A stretch of 64,000 bases of DNA from Hofstenia miamia (taxonomy: Eukaryota > Xenacoelomorpha > Acoela), in assembly GCA_004352715.1 (NCBI GenBank), contig SCFE01000024.1, positions 625,457 through 689,456 of the forward strand, read 5' to 3'. Position 1 is the first letter of the stretch. Every line of letters starts with the position of its first letter. Under the pieces are notes generated by a model. It had not been told where the DNA came from, ran no database searches, and saw only the letters and a program-made list of their open reading frames with translations. Below are positions 37,511 to 47,892 of the stretch, one piece after another. A program made the position numbers and the translations under genes.

Positions 37511-38354
37511 CTCACTACTTATTCTATTTTCTCCAATAGACAGTATTTTGGATATGGAATCTCATGTTGGGGTGGAGATGTTTCATGCACAATGTATCTG
37601 CATCAACAGGAGGCAATGAAGTAAAGGTGAATTGTTTTGCTTCTATAAGTGACAGATGTTGTTTGTTTTCTAGGAATTGAGCCTCTGCTCAATGTTGAAG
37701 ATGGTTGTGATGTTAGGTGGCTAAGGATTCTTTGTTTGACTGGTATGTTGGAGGATGTTGAGCCCACCCTTTTTCATCCCATAGATGAGGATGTAGTCAG
37801 TTGGTGCTTGTTGTCAATAGCTGAGGATATCCTGCAGCTAGAGACGTCAAATATAGGATCAAGACCACTGAAGGACCCTGAGAACGACCTGCAGGGAGAT
37901 TCAGAAGGACTCAATTGCTGTTGATTACATGTTTTTCCAAGACTGCTTCTACAGGGGCTTGCTATGACAGCTTTTTGTTTCATCAGTTGAGTTATCTAAA
38001 GGCAATGTTGCAATGCTAATAGACCATTCTTTATAAATAGTATTAGATTTAGCAATTCATTTAGGTTGTGTGTGTAAATGTACAGGAGAAGAGTTATTAT
38101 ATTTGAATTCATCATTGAAAGAATCATCTTCAAATTTTGTGCAACCTGGGGTAAGATAAAATTCAGTATTACTGGTTTTAACTAATTCAAATTGTTTTAG
38201 GTTAGAGATCTGGGCATATTCCATATTGCAAGCTACTCATTTGATGTTTTGGAAATGGGTGATCCTTTTATTATCCTGCTTGTAGTTATTGTGAGGTAGC
38301 ACTTTGGTTATTGTTTGTGGGCCTTCCCAATTAAAGGTTAATTTTCTCACTTGT
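37511..38354 (-). other. Retroelement interior, unassigned
   Basis: Lies between the integrase C-terminus and the downstream ORF remnants, with the same A/C-rich sense strand. A 69-codon ORF (37774-37983) is Ser/Cys-rich and unassigned. Confidence 0.4.
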
Positions 38355-39220
38355 TCAGTCTGTTACTACTCTAGGTGTGTACACAAAGATTTTGTCGCCA
38401 ATGTTATGTGGTTCTCCACAAATTCTTTTATTGAACTGATGTTGTTGGCATATCATGCTCTGTTCTGTGTGGGCGCACATTGATTTGTGAGTTTTTATGA
38501 GGTTGGTTATGAATTGTATAATGTAGTTGTTATTGATTTTTCCACAGTGTCCTCTGAAGAGCATTAATACTGGTGTAGGGGCCTCATTGCTATACATTGC
38601 TTTGTAAAGTGAGACCTTGGTTTTTGAGTGGGTTGAGGTGTTACATTCCACCATTGGTAGTATCTGACACCACTCTTTGCACCAACATGCACTGTTATTG
38701 TTCTCATTAGTTTTAGCAGTGTTTGGTTCACTCTTTTGAAGGCGCCATTCACTTGAGGATGGTTAATAGTGGTGTGTGTGTGTGTGGAGAACTTCCAGTT
38801 TTTTGGCGAGTGTTTGAAAGAGTTGACTTTAGAATTGTTTGCCTTGATTGGTAATTATTTGGGTCATTGGACTGAAAACACACACCCAATTGTTGAGTAT
38901 AGCTTCTGCTGTTGTCAGTGCCTTTATGTTTTGCAGTGGTATCATTTTGCAGTACTTGGCAAAATGGTCCACCATTATGAGTACATATGAGTAACCATCT
39001 TCATCTATTGATAGCTGTTCAATGTTGGCACTTACAATTTTGTTTGTATATTCTGCTTTTAATTTTTCTAGTTTTGCTCATTGTCCAAGGAATCATGATT
39101 TATTCAAGAGAATGCATGATTGACATTTGTTAATGACATCTTCAATTGTTTTGTGGAGGTATGGTGTTACAAAGTTCTCGTGGATTGTTAATTCAGTTTG
39201 ATAGACACCTTTGTGTCCTC
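38355..39220 (-). pseudogene. LTR-retroelement integrase, degenerate
   Basis: Integrase inserts element DNA into the host genome. From its 5' side: an H2C2 zinc-finger region (GHKGVYQT to KCQSC, about 39215-39110), then the rve core with SIDEDGYSYVLIMVDHF, LTTAEAILNNW, IITNQGKQF and NGAFKRVNQTL, then the C-terminal domain with CNTSTHSKT and IGDKIFVYTPRVV. Two of the three catalytic acids are replaced: Asp to Asn in TNQGKQF and Glu to Lys in GAFKRVN. Stops and frame shifts also occur (the pieces at 38355-38654 and 38564-38752 overlap in different frames). No reverse transcriptase lies upstream, so the element is truncated at about 39220. Ty3/gypsy type is most likely. Confidence 0.78.
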
Positions 39221-39224
39221 ATTA

Positions 39225-40136
39225 CAAGAAATTTAATTTAAGATTTATTAGCCCTCTAGTGGATGAATTTAGTAGTGTAGATGGAAAATTATTTTGAAAT
39301 TAAATTGACTTCATTTTACCTCCATTTCTGTTTGAAATCAAAGCTACCATGACTCATTACGAAAACACTCTAAGTGTGAGAGTTCAATGACTTATATTTG
39401 TATATGTTTTTTCAGAAACATATTAAGGATGGAAGCCTATCATTTCTATATTCTTGGTTATTAATATTATTACTTTAAAAAATTCAAACTCAAATTCTTC
39501 TCTGAACTTTGAACTTTAGCCATAAAAAATATTTCTTTGAAAATCAATATACTGTATAATTATATTGTAGTTTTTTTGTCGAATTAACTTACTGCCAATA
39601 AACAGTAGAAAGTAGAAACAAATGGTGGCTTAATACTGGCTCAAGATGGGAATATGTCAGTGGTAAATTTTTAAGACTGTATGACCATGACCCAGTTAAC
39701 TCAAAATAACTGAATGAAGCAAGTGGTTCAGAAGAAGATGACATTGGCCCAGTTATATCAGTTTATCACTCAACTGTTTAATATATGTTCATTTATTAAA
39801 GTTCAAACTAAAGGTTTTGTCAGTTAAAGCAAATGCTTGATGCGGGAACTTCAATAAGTACCGGCTTGAGGCGGATACGTGTTGCATATTTTAGCAGAGA
39901 TGGAACCGTGCCTTGCTTTATTTCGTACCGTGCTGTGCTCATGTCGTGCCAGTGCTAATTTTTACAGAAAATTTTGTGCCCGTTCTGTCATTAATGTAGG
40001 TATCAAACATGTTTGTTATTTTGATTTTCGAAATCTATATTAATTTGCACATTAAGATCATCGAAAGTTGTTTCTCAGACAATTTTTAAAGTATTGAAAT
40101 ATAAGAAGAATATCACAACCTTATGATTTTTATAAA
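39225..40136. other. Intergenic between retroelement and inverted duplication
   Basis: AT-rich with no gene recognised. The composition returns to strand-symmetric AT-rich DNA immediately past 39225, marking the 5' truncation point of the retroelement. Confidence 0.5.
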
Positions 40137-40211
40137 AACCCTTGGATTTACATACTTCTTTCATCAAGTGTACGCAAAAATTTAAAAGACTTGGTAGCCA
40201 GCAAGTTTTAG
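40137..40211 (+). pseudogene. Duplicated tail of the GPCR gene
   Basis: Encodes NPWIYILLSSSVRKNLKDLV and the remaining residues to a TAG at 40209-40211, the same as the C-terminus of the receptor at 52899-54566 but in opposite orientation. The homology begins abruptly inside TM7, so this is a breakpoint fragment, not a gene. Confidence 0.88.
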
Positions 40212-41399
40212 CTAAATTTTACCGTCTACTTTCCATTATTATATTGTTAGCTGTTACATTCAACCGCAATATTATTTTTTTCCTGCAATTTTTTGTAAAA
40301 GACACCTTTGAGTTGAATACATAGTTATTGTTTATGTAATATGCATGTGACCATTACAGGAATGTAATTTCTTGTTAAGCTAGAATTTCTATTTAATTTG
40401 TTACTGCTTATTTTTTCTTTGTCTGGGGAAGTTTTGTTTTTACAATTAATTTATTCGCGTCAAACCTTGTGAAGATCAAGACTGCCAGACTTTGAAAAAC
40501 ATTTTATGTGAGCATGCAGAAGGGTATTATTTAAATTTTCAAATTTCCATTACTTGAATAAAAATGAATTTTCTTAATATAATTAACCAATGCCAAAGAG
40601 CATGCTAAGCTTGAAGTGCAACCATATAACATTACTTTTCTCAAATATTTCTGAGAGAAACTCATTAAAGGTATTTATAATTGCATAGATAAAATTGTAA
40701 ATCTAATCAGGCCCAATTAGAAAACTATGTTCATTGAAAAACTGAATATCATCGATCATTAAATACTATTCTCATGATGTTTAAGTTTTCTTAAACTGAT
40801 AATATCAACAACTAAGATTTTACTCAAATTTAATTGAATTAAATAAATTTATTGTGTTCTTAGCCATTGAGATTGAAGTGAAGCCTACATGTACCTTTAT
40901 AATATTCTTACGTTTTGAAAAAAAATCATTCAAATAACTATATTTAAAATTTAAGGGAAACTGTTTTACGTATATTTATTTATCTAATCAATATCATTTC
41001 TGAAACCATATATTTTGCATGCAAATTTCAGTGCCCCAATTTGAATAGCTCCTGGCTATTTGAGGTTTAAGCATATGGGTAACACTCCTTCAAATTATGT
41101 AAATGAAAATGCATATTTGAAATTTTCCGGTTTTCATTAGTTTTAGAATAAGAAATTAACAAAAATGAATTCATGTGTAAATATATACTCAAGTTTACAA
41201 ATTCTTTTGGATTCTTACAATTACATCAAGGTTGTGCAAAGAAAAATATTAATAACCATAAAATTATTGGATTATTGCAGTTTTAAATAATACATTCAAT
41301 AAACTTTGTAAGATCACTATTCATCAATAACACTCAAGAGGTATTGAGAAGAATTATAGCAATCCAATTTTCATGTAGTGTTAATTAAGAAAATTGAGT

Positions 41400-42756
41400 T
41401 CTTGAAATTTTAGTAATTAATTGACTAGTCAAAAATAAGAACAATGTTTGAGTTCTAAGAACTCAAATAAAAAATTGAAAATTAGATATTCATTTTGAGG
41501 ACAATATTTTGGAATGACTCCCTTGCTGCTAGGACAAATTCTTGCTACTAGCATTCTGCAGTTTTTGAGAGTTTGCCCATGTGACCCAGATATTATTTGA
41601 GCCGGCAACTTGGCGAGACCCTATATAATTACAAAATAAATGATTGTATGACCTGATCTTGAAAAGATTTTTAAAAAATTTGAAACCCTACTTGCAAAAT
41701 TTTGCTAACAGCATATTTGAAAAGTGAATGAAACGAGGTAGCACGTCATCATGAAAACAAATTTCTTTTAAATGCAATATTCTAATATCTCTCATAATTT
41801 AGAACATGAAATAAAAAAGCTATCAAAGTATGTTTTTATAAAGCAAAGATTTTTGTCAATATCTGACAGGTTTTTGCTCTTTCTATGCCAAATTAAGCAG
41901 AAGCAACCAGTTTATGAAACTATGGGTCGTATTACACCTGAGAAACGTCACGAAATTCTTGATTTATTTCGTTCCGGTCAGAATACTTTTAAAATTGCCA
42001 AACAACTGTTTGTTTCTCCAACAGCCTTTCGCCATATCATTAAAAAGTACCTAAGTGGATTTCGAGTTGAGGAATTACCCCGAAAGGGTCGTTCTCCTAT
42101 TCTGAGTGCTTGTTGTCTGTAGGCGAGTGATTTAGGAAATACGTCAGTAGACCTCGAGGAACATGATTCCATAAAAAAAATACGAGCAAAACTACAAAAT
42201 TTCCTACTTCTCAGATTGTTTGGGGGCTATACGAGCAGATGGCGTACGTGTCCTAGACAGATGCCGTGGAAACGTATTGTCGTATTTTGGATAGTTTATT
42301 CCGAAATATCCTTCAACCTGGGCTTGTGCTGCAGCAAGACGATGCACGGGCACATAAATCACGTTTCACACTCATTTACTTGGAGGACCACTACATTACG
42401 TACGTTGAGAACTGGCCTCCGCAAGATTCCGATCTCAACATTATTGAGAATTTATGGGATTTCCTCAAACAAAAGTTCAGAAAAGGCACCAGAGAAATAG
42501 GGCAGGCGCGCAAGAAGAATGGGCAATTATTCTGGATGCTACAATAGTGAAACTTTTCGAATCATTGCCGAAATGAATGGTTGAAGTTGTGCGGGTCAAG
42601 GGAAGTCATTCCGAGTACTAACTCAAACTTTTAGTTACATGTGTATGTTTTGTTGCTATTTTGGTATTATAACAAACTATTCTTATTTTGAAACAGTTTT
42701 TAATAACGAACATGTTGGGGTTGTGAAAGTGACTGACTAAAACTTCTGCACGGCTG
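41400..42756 (+). mobile_element. Tc1-like transposon, left-arm copy
   Basis: The right end is sharp: read inward CAGCCGTGCAGAAGTTTTAG from 42756, next to TA at 42757-42758. The left end is degenerate; a TCAAAAATAAGAACAATG segment near 41426 and a TTTGGAATGACTCCC segment near 41509 match inner parts of the right terminal repeat. It contains a 245-bp internal deletion relative to the right-arm copy with a 3-bp TGA microhomology at the junction (about 42098). Confidence 0.8.
41922..42621 (+). pseudogene. Tc1-like transposase, left-arm copy, internally deleted
   Basis: Starts at MGRITPEKRHEILDLF with a helix-turn-helix region (FKIAKQLFVSPTAFRHIIKK), then RKGRSPIL, where the deletion falls. The core resumes with VLQQDDARAHKSRF and YVENWPPQDSDLNIIENLWD (second Asp and third acidic residue of the DDE triad). 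The C-terminus reads VEVVRVKGSHSEY before TAA in a different frame. At least two frameshifts plus the deletion make it non-functional. Confidence 0.87.
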
Positions 42757-42885
42757 TAAACAAATTGTTACTTAAAAATGTCAATCTCCGTATGCATTAG
42801 CATAAGCACATGACCTGGGCTTGAGGCAAAATGTTTCAAGGTTTGATTATGTTCGTCAGAATTGAACTATTGGTTCAAGTATATA
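42757..42885. other. Spacer after the Tc1-like element
   Basis: About 130 bases not present at the matching place in the right arm. A TTCGTCAGAATTGAAC stretch near 42852 may be the 5' side of a degenerate family A hammerhead, but pairing is not convincing. Confidence 0.35.
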
Positions 42886-42965
42886 TATACTTGTGAAGAT
42901 TGTCAACGATCTTACATCGGAGAGACATGCAGACATTTTGTTACAAGAATTCATAATTCAATTTA
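42886..42965 (+). pseudogene. Penelope family A GIY-YIG fragment
   Basis: Encodes YTCEDCQRSYIGETCRHF then VTRIH before losing frame, matching the endonuclease of the copy at 8.6-11.0 kb. Only about 80 bp survive before (TA)n and the gap. Confidence 0.8.
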
Positions 42966-43036
42966 ATAAACAAACAAAAAATGATCATATCAATATTTTT
43001 TAGAGCATGCAATATATATATATATATATATATATA

Positions 43037-44036
43037 NNNNNNNNNNNNNNNNNNNNNNNNNNNNNNNNNNNNNNNNNNNNNNNNNNNNNNNNNNNNNNNN
43101 NNNNNNNNNNNNNNNNNNNNNNNNNNNNNNNNNNNNNNNNNNNNNNNNNNNNNNNNNNNNNNNNNNNNNNNNNNNNNNNNNNNNNNNNNNNNNNNNNNNN
43201 NNNNNNNNNNNNNNNNNNNNNNNNNNNNNNNNNNNNNNNNNNNNNNNNNNNNNNNNNNNNNNNNNNNNNNNNNNNNNNNNNNNNNNNNNNNNNNNNNNNN
43301 NNNNNNNNNNNNNNNNNNNNNNNNNNNNNNNNNNNNNNNNNNNNNNNNNNNNNNNNNNNNNNNNNNNNNNNNNNNNNNNNNNNNNNNNNNNNNNNNNNNN
43401 NNNNNNNNNNNNNNNNNNNNNNNNNNNNNNNNNNNNNNNNNNNNNNNNNNNNNNNNNNNNNNNNNNNNNNNNNNNNNNNNNNNNNNNNNNNNNNNNNNNN
43501 NNNNNNNNNNNNNNNNNNNNNNNNNNNNNNNNNNNNNNNNNNNNNNNNNNNNNNNNNNNNNNNNNNNNNNNNNNNNNNNNNNNNNNNNNNNNNNNNNNNN
43601 NNNNNNNNNNNNNNNNNNNNNNNNNNNNNNNNNNNNNNNNNNNNNNNNNNNNNNNNNNNNNNNNNNNNNNNNNNNNNNNNNNNNNNNNNNNNNNNNNNNN
43701 NNNNNNNNNNNNNNNNNNNNNNNNNNNNNNNNNNNNNNNNNNNNNNNNNNNNNNNNNNNNNNNNNNNNNNNNNNNNNNNNNNNNNNNNNNNNNNNNNNNN
43801 NNNNNNNNNNNNNNNNNNNNNNNNNNNNNNNNNNNNNNNNNNNNNNNNNNNNNNNNNNNNNNNNNNNNNNNNNNNNNNNNNNNNNNNNNNNNNNNNNNNN
43901 NNNNNNNNNNNNNNNNNNNNNNNNNNNNNNNNNNNNNNNNNNNNNNNNNNNNNNNNNNNNNNNNNNNNNNNNNNNNNNNNNNNNNNNNNNNNNNNNNNNN
44001 NNNNNNNNNNNNNNNNNNNNNNNNNNNNNNNNNNNN
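43037..44036. other. Assembly gap (exactly 1000 N)
   Basis: The round length suggests a scaffold placeholder. The matching position in the right arm is a single N at 50320. Confidence 0.99.
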
Positions 44037-44094
44037 AATAATAAAAATGGAAAATGTGATTTATTCCATTTTTATGTGACTCTATGTTATATAT

Positions 44095-44989
44095 ATATAA
44101 TGAAAAAACAACGAAAATTTTAATTGAGAGTACTTTCAGTACTTACTGTACTATCATCAGTCAAAAAACAAAAATTATTTGGTGGTAAAATATAAATTTA
44201 CAAATCATTAATTAGTTAAACTAAAACAAGTGAAGAGTTTGATGACATTTAGTATTTAAATTAGATTTCTCTTCATTAATATAAATAGATACTTGACGCA
44301 TGTGTTTCATTAAAATATTAAAGTCAGATGTTGATGCTTTATGTATTTTTGAGTGCATATAAATTTTAGATTATAAGTGTCCATAGAGATGTTCCTGAAT
44401 TCGTTTCTTCAAATGACTTTTGGTTTTACCAATGTAGAAGGTGTCACACTTCTGACAATTATATTTATAAACAATTGATAAAACCAAAGGTTTTTGAATT
44501 AAATCTTTGTTACGAATTAAATTTGATGTTTTTTCTGAATTTAAGATTGGTATAATTCTTGAATTCCTTAGTTTTCTATTTAAATTATATATAGATTTCT
44601 TAAGACGTGATTCGTGAGGTTTAATAAAAAGTAGTTTCCAAAATATATTATCTTTGTGTTCTTGCGAATTGTATTTTAATGAAGAGGATGTTAGATCTTC
44701 TTTTGATGTTTTTTGCAATAATTATTCAGGATACCAATTAGATCTTAGATTTTCAAATATTTTATCAAAAGCCTTTGTAAATACATTGTAGTTAGATGAT
44801 AGTAAAACAGCTCTTCTAAGCAAGTTTTTATATCATATTTATTATCACAGTATGATTGAAATGGTATATATAATTCGGTGTTAGTAGGTTTTCTAAAAGC
44901 AGACATTTCAAATCTTATTGATGCTTTCTTCAATGTTGCATCTAAAAATGTATTGAATCTTCTTTTTCATATTCACAAGTATAGTTGGC
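44095..44989 (-). mobile_element. Penelope-like element family B, left arm (3' part)
   Basis: A minus-strand 3' half of a Penelope element, cut on its 5' side by the mariner at 44992. The open pieces are 44745-44933 (KKASIRFEMSAFRKP, NTELYIPFQSYC) and 44371-44718 (SRIIPIL, YKYNCQKCDTFYIGKTKSHL, IQEHLYGHL: GIY-YIG). The 3' end is the hammerhead and a (TA)n tail. A stop between the pieces breaks the frame. It matches 49377-50319 closely. Confidence 0.88.
44124..44164 (-). ncRNA. Hammerhead ribozyme motif, Penelope family B, left arm
   Basis: On the minus strand, in order: stem I 5' strand TTGA; CUGAUGA; a single U; stem II AGUAC with loop AGUAA and GUACU; GAAA; GU-AC closing a palindromic AGUACU minimal stem III; C as the cleavage base; stem I 3' strand TCAA. 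Every conserved core base (CUGANGA, GAAA, A15.1-U16.1, H17) is present, so this copy could self-cleave after C17. It lies at the 3' end of the Penelope copy, where such ribozymes are known. Confidence 0.82.
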
Positions 44990-44991
44990 TG

Positions 44992-45477
44992 CAAAAAAAT
45001 GAGACTAGAAAAAAGGCATATTACTTTTGAACTACTGAACGTAACAACTCAAGAAAGGTAAGATTTTAAAGATACATTAAGAGACTATAAGTAAAAAGCA
45101 TCAAAGTCTAATTTGTTTTCCTCCTGTAGAAATAACTTCATTCAAACGAACTGAAACGTATTTCATTAAATTGGACTTCATTTTAGATGTCAAAATGTGT
45201 TGAATTCTTGGATTTTTTCTTTTAAATCGGATATATTTTTCGAATTTTTCTTCTCAACGTCATTTTTCAATATCTACCACTCGTTTTCGATTGGAGTAAG
45301 ATCAGCAGAACTTGGTGGCCATTGCAATCGATTGGAGTAAGATCAGCAGAACTTGGTGGCCATTGCAAAAACTGGATATTATTTTCAGAAAACCAATTGT
45401 TTGTCTTTGCTGACGTGTGCGGGGTTGCTCCGTCCTGTTGGAGTATCCATTCATCATCATATAAGGCATCAGCATAA
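44992..45477 (-). mobile_element. Tc1/mariner element, left arm (3' part, cut by gap)
   Basis: Begins TAGTTGGCTGCAAAAAAATG after a TA at 44990-44991, at exactly the same site inside the Penelope ORF as the right-arm copy 48127-49374. It encodes on the minus strand DDEWILQQDGATPHTSAKTN and FLQWPPSSADLTPI. A 41-bp tandem duplication at 45288-45369 disrupts the frame. It runs into the N block at 45478. Confidence 0.88.
45288..45369. repeat. 41-bp tandem duplication within the mariner
   Basis: Two copies of a 41-bp unit starting CGATTGGAGTAAGATCAGC. It is absent from the right-arm copy. It lies about 110 bp from the N block, so either recent slippage or an assembly fault is possible. Confidence 0.88.
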
Positions 45478-46477
45478 NNNNNNNNNNNNNNNNNNNNNNN
45501 NNNNNNNNNNNNNNNNNNNNNNNNNNNNNNNNNNNNNNNNNNNNNNNNNNNNNNNNNNNNNNNNNNNNNNNNNNNNNNNNNNNNNNNNNNNNNNNNNNNN
45601 NNNNNNNNNNNNNNNNNNNNNNNNNNNNNNNNNNNNNNNNNNNNNNNNNNNNNNNNNNNNNNNNNNNNNNNNNNNNNNNNNNNNNNNNNNNNNNNNNNNN
45701 NNNNNNNNNNNNNNNNNNNNNNNNNNNNNNNNNNNNNNNNNNNNNNNNNNNNNNNNNNNNNNNNNNNNNNNNNNNNNNNNNNNNNNNNNNNNNNNNNNNN
45801 NNNNNNNNNNNNNNNNNNNNNNNNNNNNNNNNNNNNNNNNNNNNNNNNNNNNNNNNNNNNNNNNNNNNNNNNNNNNNNNNNNNNNNNNNNNNNNNNNNNN
45901 NNNNNNNNNNNNNNNNNNNNNNNNNNNNNNNNNNNNNNNNNNNNNNNNNNNNNNNNNNNNNNNNNNNNNNNNNNNNNNNNNNNNNNNNNNNNNNNNNNNN
46001 NNNNNNNNNNNNNNNNNNNNNNNNNNNNNNNNNNNNNNNNNNNNNNNNNNNNNNNNNNNNNNNNNNNNNNNNNNNNNNNNNNNNNNNNNNNNNNNNNNNN
46101 NNNNNNNNNNNNNNNNNNNNNNNNNNNNNNNNNNNNNNNNNNNNNNNNNNNNNNNNNNNNNNNNNNNNNNNNNNNNNNNNNNNNNNNNNNNNNNNNNNNN
46201 NNNNNNNNNNNNNNNNNNNNNNNNNNNNNNNNNNNNNNNNNNNNNNNNNNNNNNNNNNNNNNNNNNNNNNNNNNNNNNNNNNNNNNNNNNNNNNNNNNNN
46301 NNNNNNNNNNNNNNNNNNNNNNNNNNNNNNNNNNNNNNNNNNNNNNNNNNNNNNNNNNNNNNNNNNNNNNNNNNNNNNNNNNNNNNNNNNNNNNNNNNNN
46401 NNNNNNNNNNNNNNNNNNNNNNNNNNNNNNNNNNNNNNNNNNNNNNNNNNNNNNNNNNNNNNNNNNNNNNNNNNNNN
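45478..46477. other. Assembly gap (exactly 1000 N)
   Basis: Placeholder gap that hides the inner side of the left arm and the true centre of the inverted duplication. Confidence 0.99.
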
Positions 46478-46692
46478 TTATTACTTGTTCTAAGTTCATT
46501 TGGTAAAGTTAAGCTATATTTATTTAGAACATCTATATCAAAATTGGTTTCAATTTGTGGAGCCTTTGCTCCTGCTTCTCCAAGAGAACTCTCATCTCCA
46601 AGAAAACTTACATCTTCTAACTGTTGTAGATTAAGATTATATGGCTTCCAATTCTCTATTGCATCTTGTAACTGTCTTTGATTTTTTCTCAT
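46478..46692 (-). pseudogene. Unidentified ORF fragment, possibly Polinton-associated
   Basis: A 71-codon open piece from MRKNQRQLQDAIENWKPYNL to LPNELRTSN, entering the gap. Upstream the minus strand still reads LQETYKPITKTISDQGDLLK across one stop, suggesting a longer, partly coiled-coil protein. Repetitive KPIT-plus-coiled-coil N-termini and a LxLPxEL motif occur in accessory proteins of Polinton/adintovirus elements, which is only a loose resemblance. It may instead be an unrelated repeat protein. Confidence 0.3.
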
Positions 46693-47329
46693 TTAACTAA
46701 TTCATTTGTTTGATCCCTTAGATTTTCTTTAATGATATTTGTTTGATCTTTTAATAGATCTCCTTGATCTGAAATAGTTTTTGTAATAGGTTTGTATGTT
46801 TCTTGTAAGTTTACACTATTTTCATTTTATTGCATTGTTATAATTAAAGAACATAAAACACCCTCTAAATTTCATTCGCTAAAAATGAAATTTAATTAAA
46901 ACTGATTCAATAAAGTTAAAATGAGCGAAACACTTGAACTATGTAATAATTTATTCAATTTTGTAATTTTGAAAAAAAATTTCAACAATATTTTTTTCTA
47001 ATGTGCAATTGCTGCAAAGATCTATCTATATGCGGAAAAATTGTAGTGGCGTAATATATAGTATATATAAATGTATAATATCAAACTTTATCATTCATTG
47101 TTTCACGTTTCCAAGCACTATCATTGTTTGTAATTATTCTTCCACAACAACTAATGCGCACTCCATTTCCACTATTGATACTAAGCTTACCTATCACGTG
47201 CTTTCTTGATATTTTAGGTCATCTAAAGCTATTTGCGGCAATTTTTATTTAATTTAAACAAGTCTCTAGATTTAGCAAATGTTTTGGAAGGTTGGCGTTG
47301 CTTGTAAAACAGCACCAGAAATATATGCA
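46693..47329. other. Spacer of the inverted duplication
   Basis: AT-rich, with the readable upstream continuation of the preceding fragment to about 46840, then no recognisable feature. Confidence 0.45.
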
Positions 47330-47420
47330 ATTTTCGATTTAATATCTTTATCAAACAAATTTGGAAAGAAATATATTTACAATTAACCACACCTAAGATA
47401 TTTATATATATATATATTTT
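47330..47420 (-). repeat. Penelope family A 3' untranslated fragment
   Basis: Matches 8616-8700: a decayed hammerhead region (TTTTCGATTTAATATC), then ACAAATTTGGAAAG and ACAATTAACCACACCTAA, and a (TA)n. The hammerhead core is no longer intact (UUGAUAA, GAAAA). Confidence 0.65.
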
Positions 47421-47454
47421 TTTTTGAATACTAAGCTTCTTTATCATTTTATGA

Positions 47455-47892
47455 AAAAACAACGAAAATTTTAATTGAGAGTACTTTCGGTACTAACTGT
47501 ACCATCGTTAGTCAAAAAACAAAAATTATTTGGTGGTAAAATATAAATTTACAAATCATTAATTAATTTAACTAAAACAAGTGAAGAGTTTGATGACATT
47601 TAGTATTTAAATTAGGTTTTTCTTCCTTAATATAAATTGATTCTGCGATCTTGGTGCATTTGTGTTTCATTAAAATATTAAAGTCAGATGTTGATGCTTT
47701 ATGTATTTTTGAGTGCATATAAATTTCAGATTGTAAGTGTCGATAGAGATGTTCTTGAATTCGTTTCTTCAAATGACTATTGGTTTTACCAATGTAGAAG
47801 CTGTCACACATCTGACAATTATATAATTATAATTGATGAAACCAAAGGTTTTTGAATTAGATCTTTGTTACGAATTAAATTTAATGTTTTTT
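47455..47892 (-). mobile_element. Penelope family B 3' fragment in inverted orientation
   Basis: A minus-strand GIY-YIG part (FYIGKTNSHLKKRIQEHLYR, then HSKIHKASTSDFNILMKH and IAESIYIKEE) with the 3' hammerhead. Its 5' side stops at about 47892, where plus-strand RT sequence starts head-to-head. Penelope elements are known to carry truncated inverted or tandem pieces (pseudo-LTRs) next to a main copy, which may explain this junction. Confidence 0.82.
47475..47515 (-). ncRNA. Hammerhead ribozyme motif, Penelope family B inverted fragment
   Basis: Same layout as 44124-44164, but stem II is GGUAC with GUACC: both strands changed relative to the left-arm AGUAC/GUACU, keeping the pair. The catalytic box is CUAACGA, so G5 is A and activity should be lost. 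Stem I TTGA/TCAA and the palindromic stem III are retained. Confidence 0.75.

Larger units (their letters stand above)
40137..45477 (+). repeat. Left arm of large inverted duplication
   Basis: The reverse complement of 48944-52966 with the same order of parts: GPCR tail, unique flank (40212-41400), Tc1-like element, Penelope family B 3' part, mariner. The arms differ by many substitutions and indels. The left arm additionally has a 245-bp deletion in its Tc1 element and about 1.28 kb (42757-44036, mostly N) that the right arm lacks. Homology starts at the NPWIY codons of the GPCR and ends at the N run at 45478. Confidence 0.9.

Noticed and set aside
37649-37924. Plus-strand ORF of 91 codons
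   Set aside because: Antisense to the retroelement; the opposite strand carries the coding-like composition.
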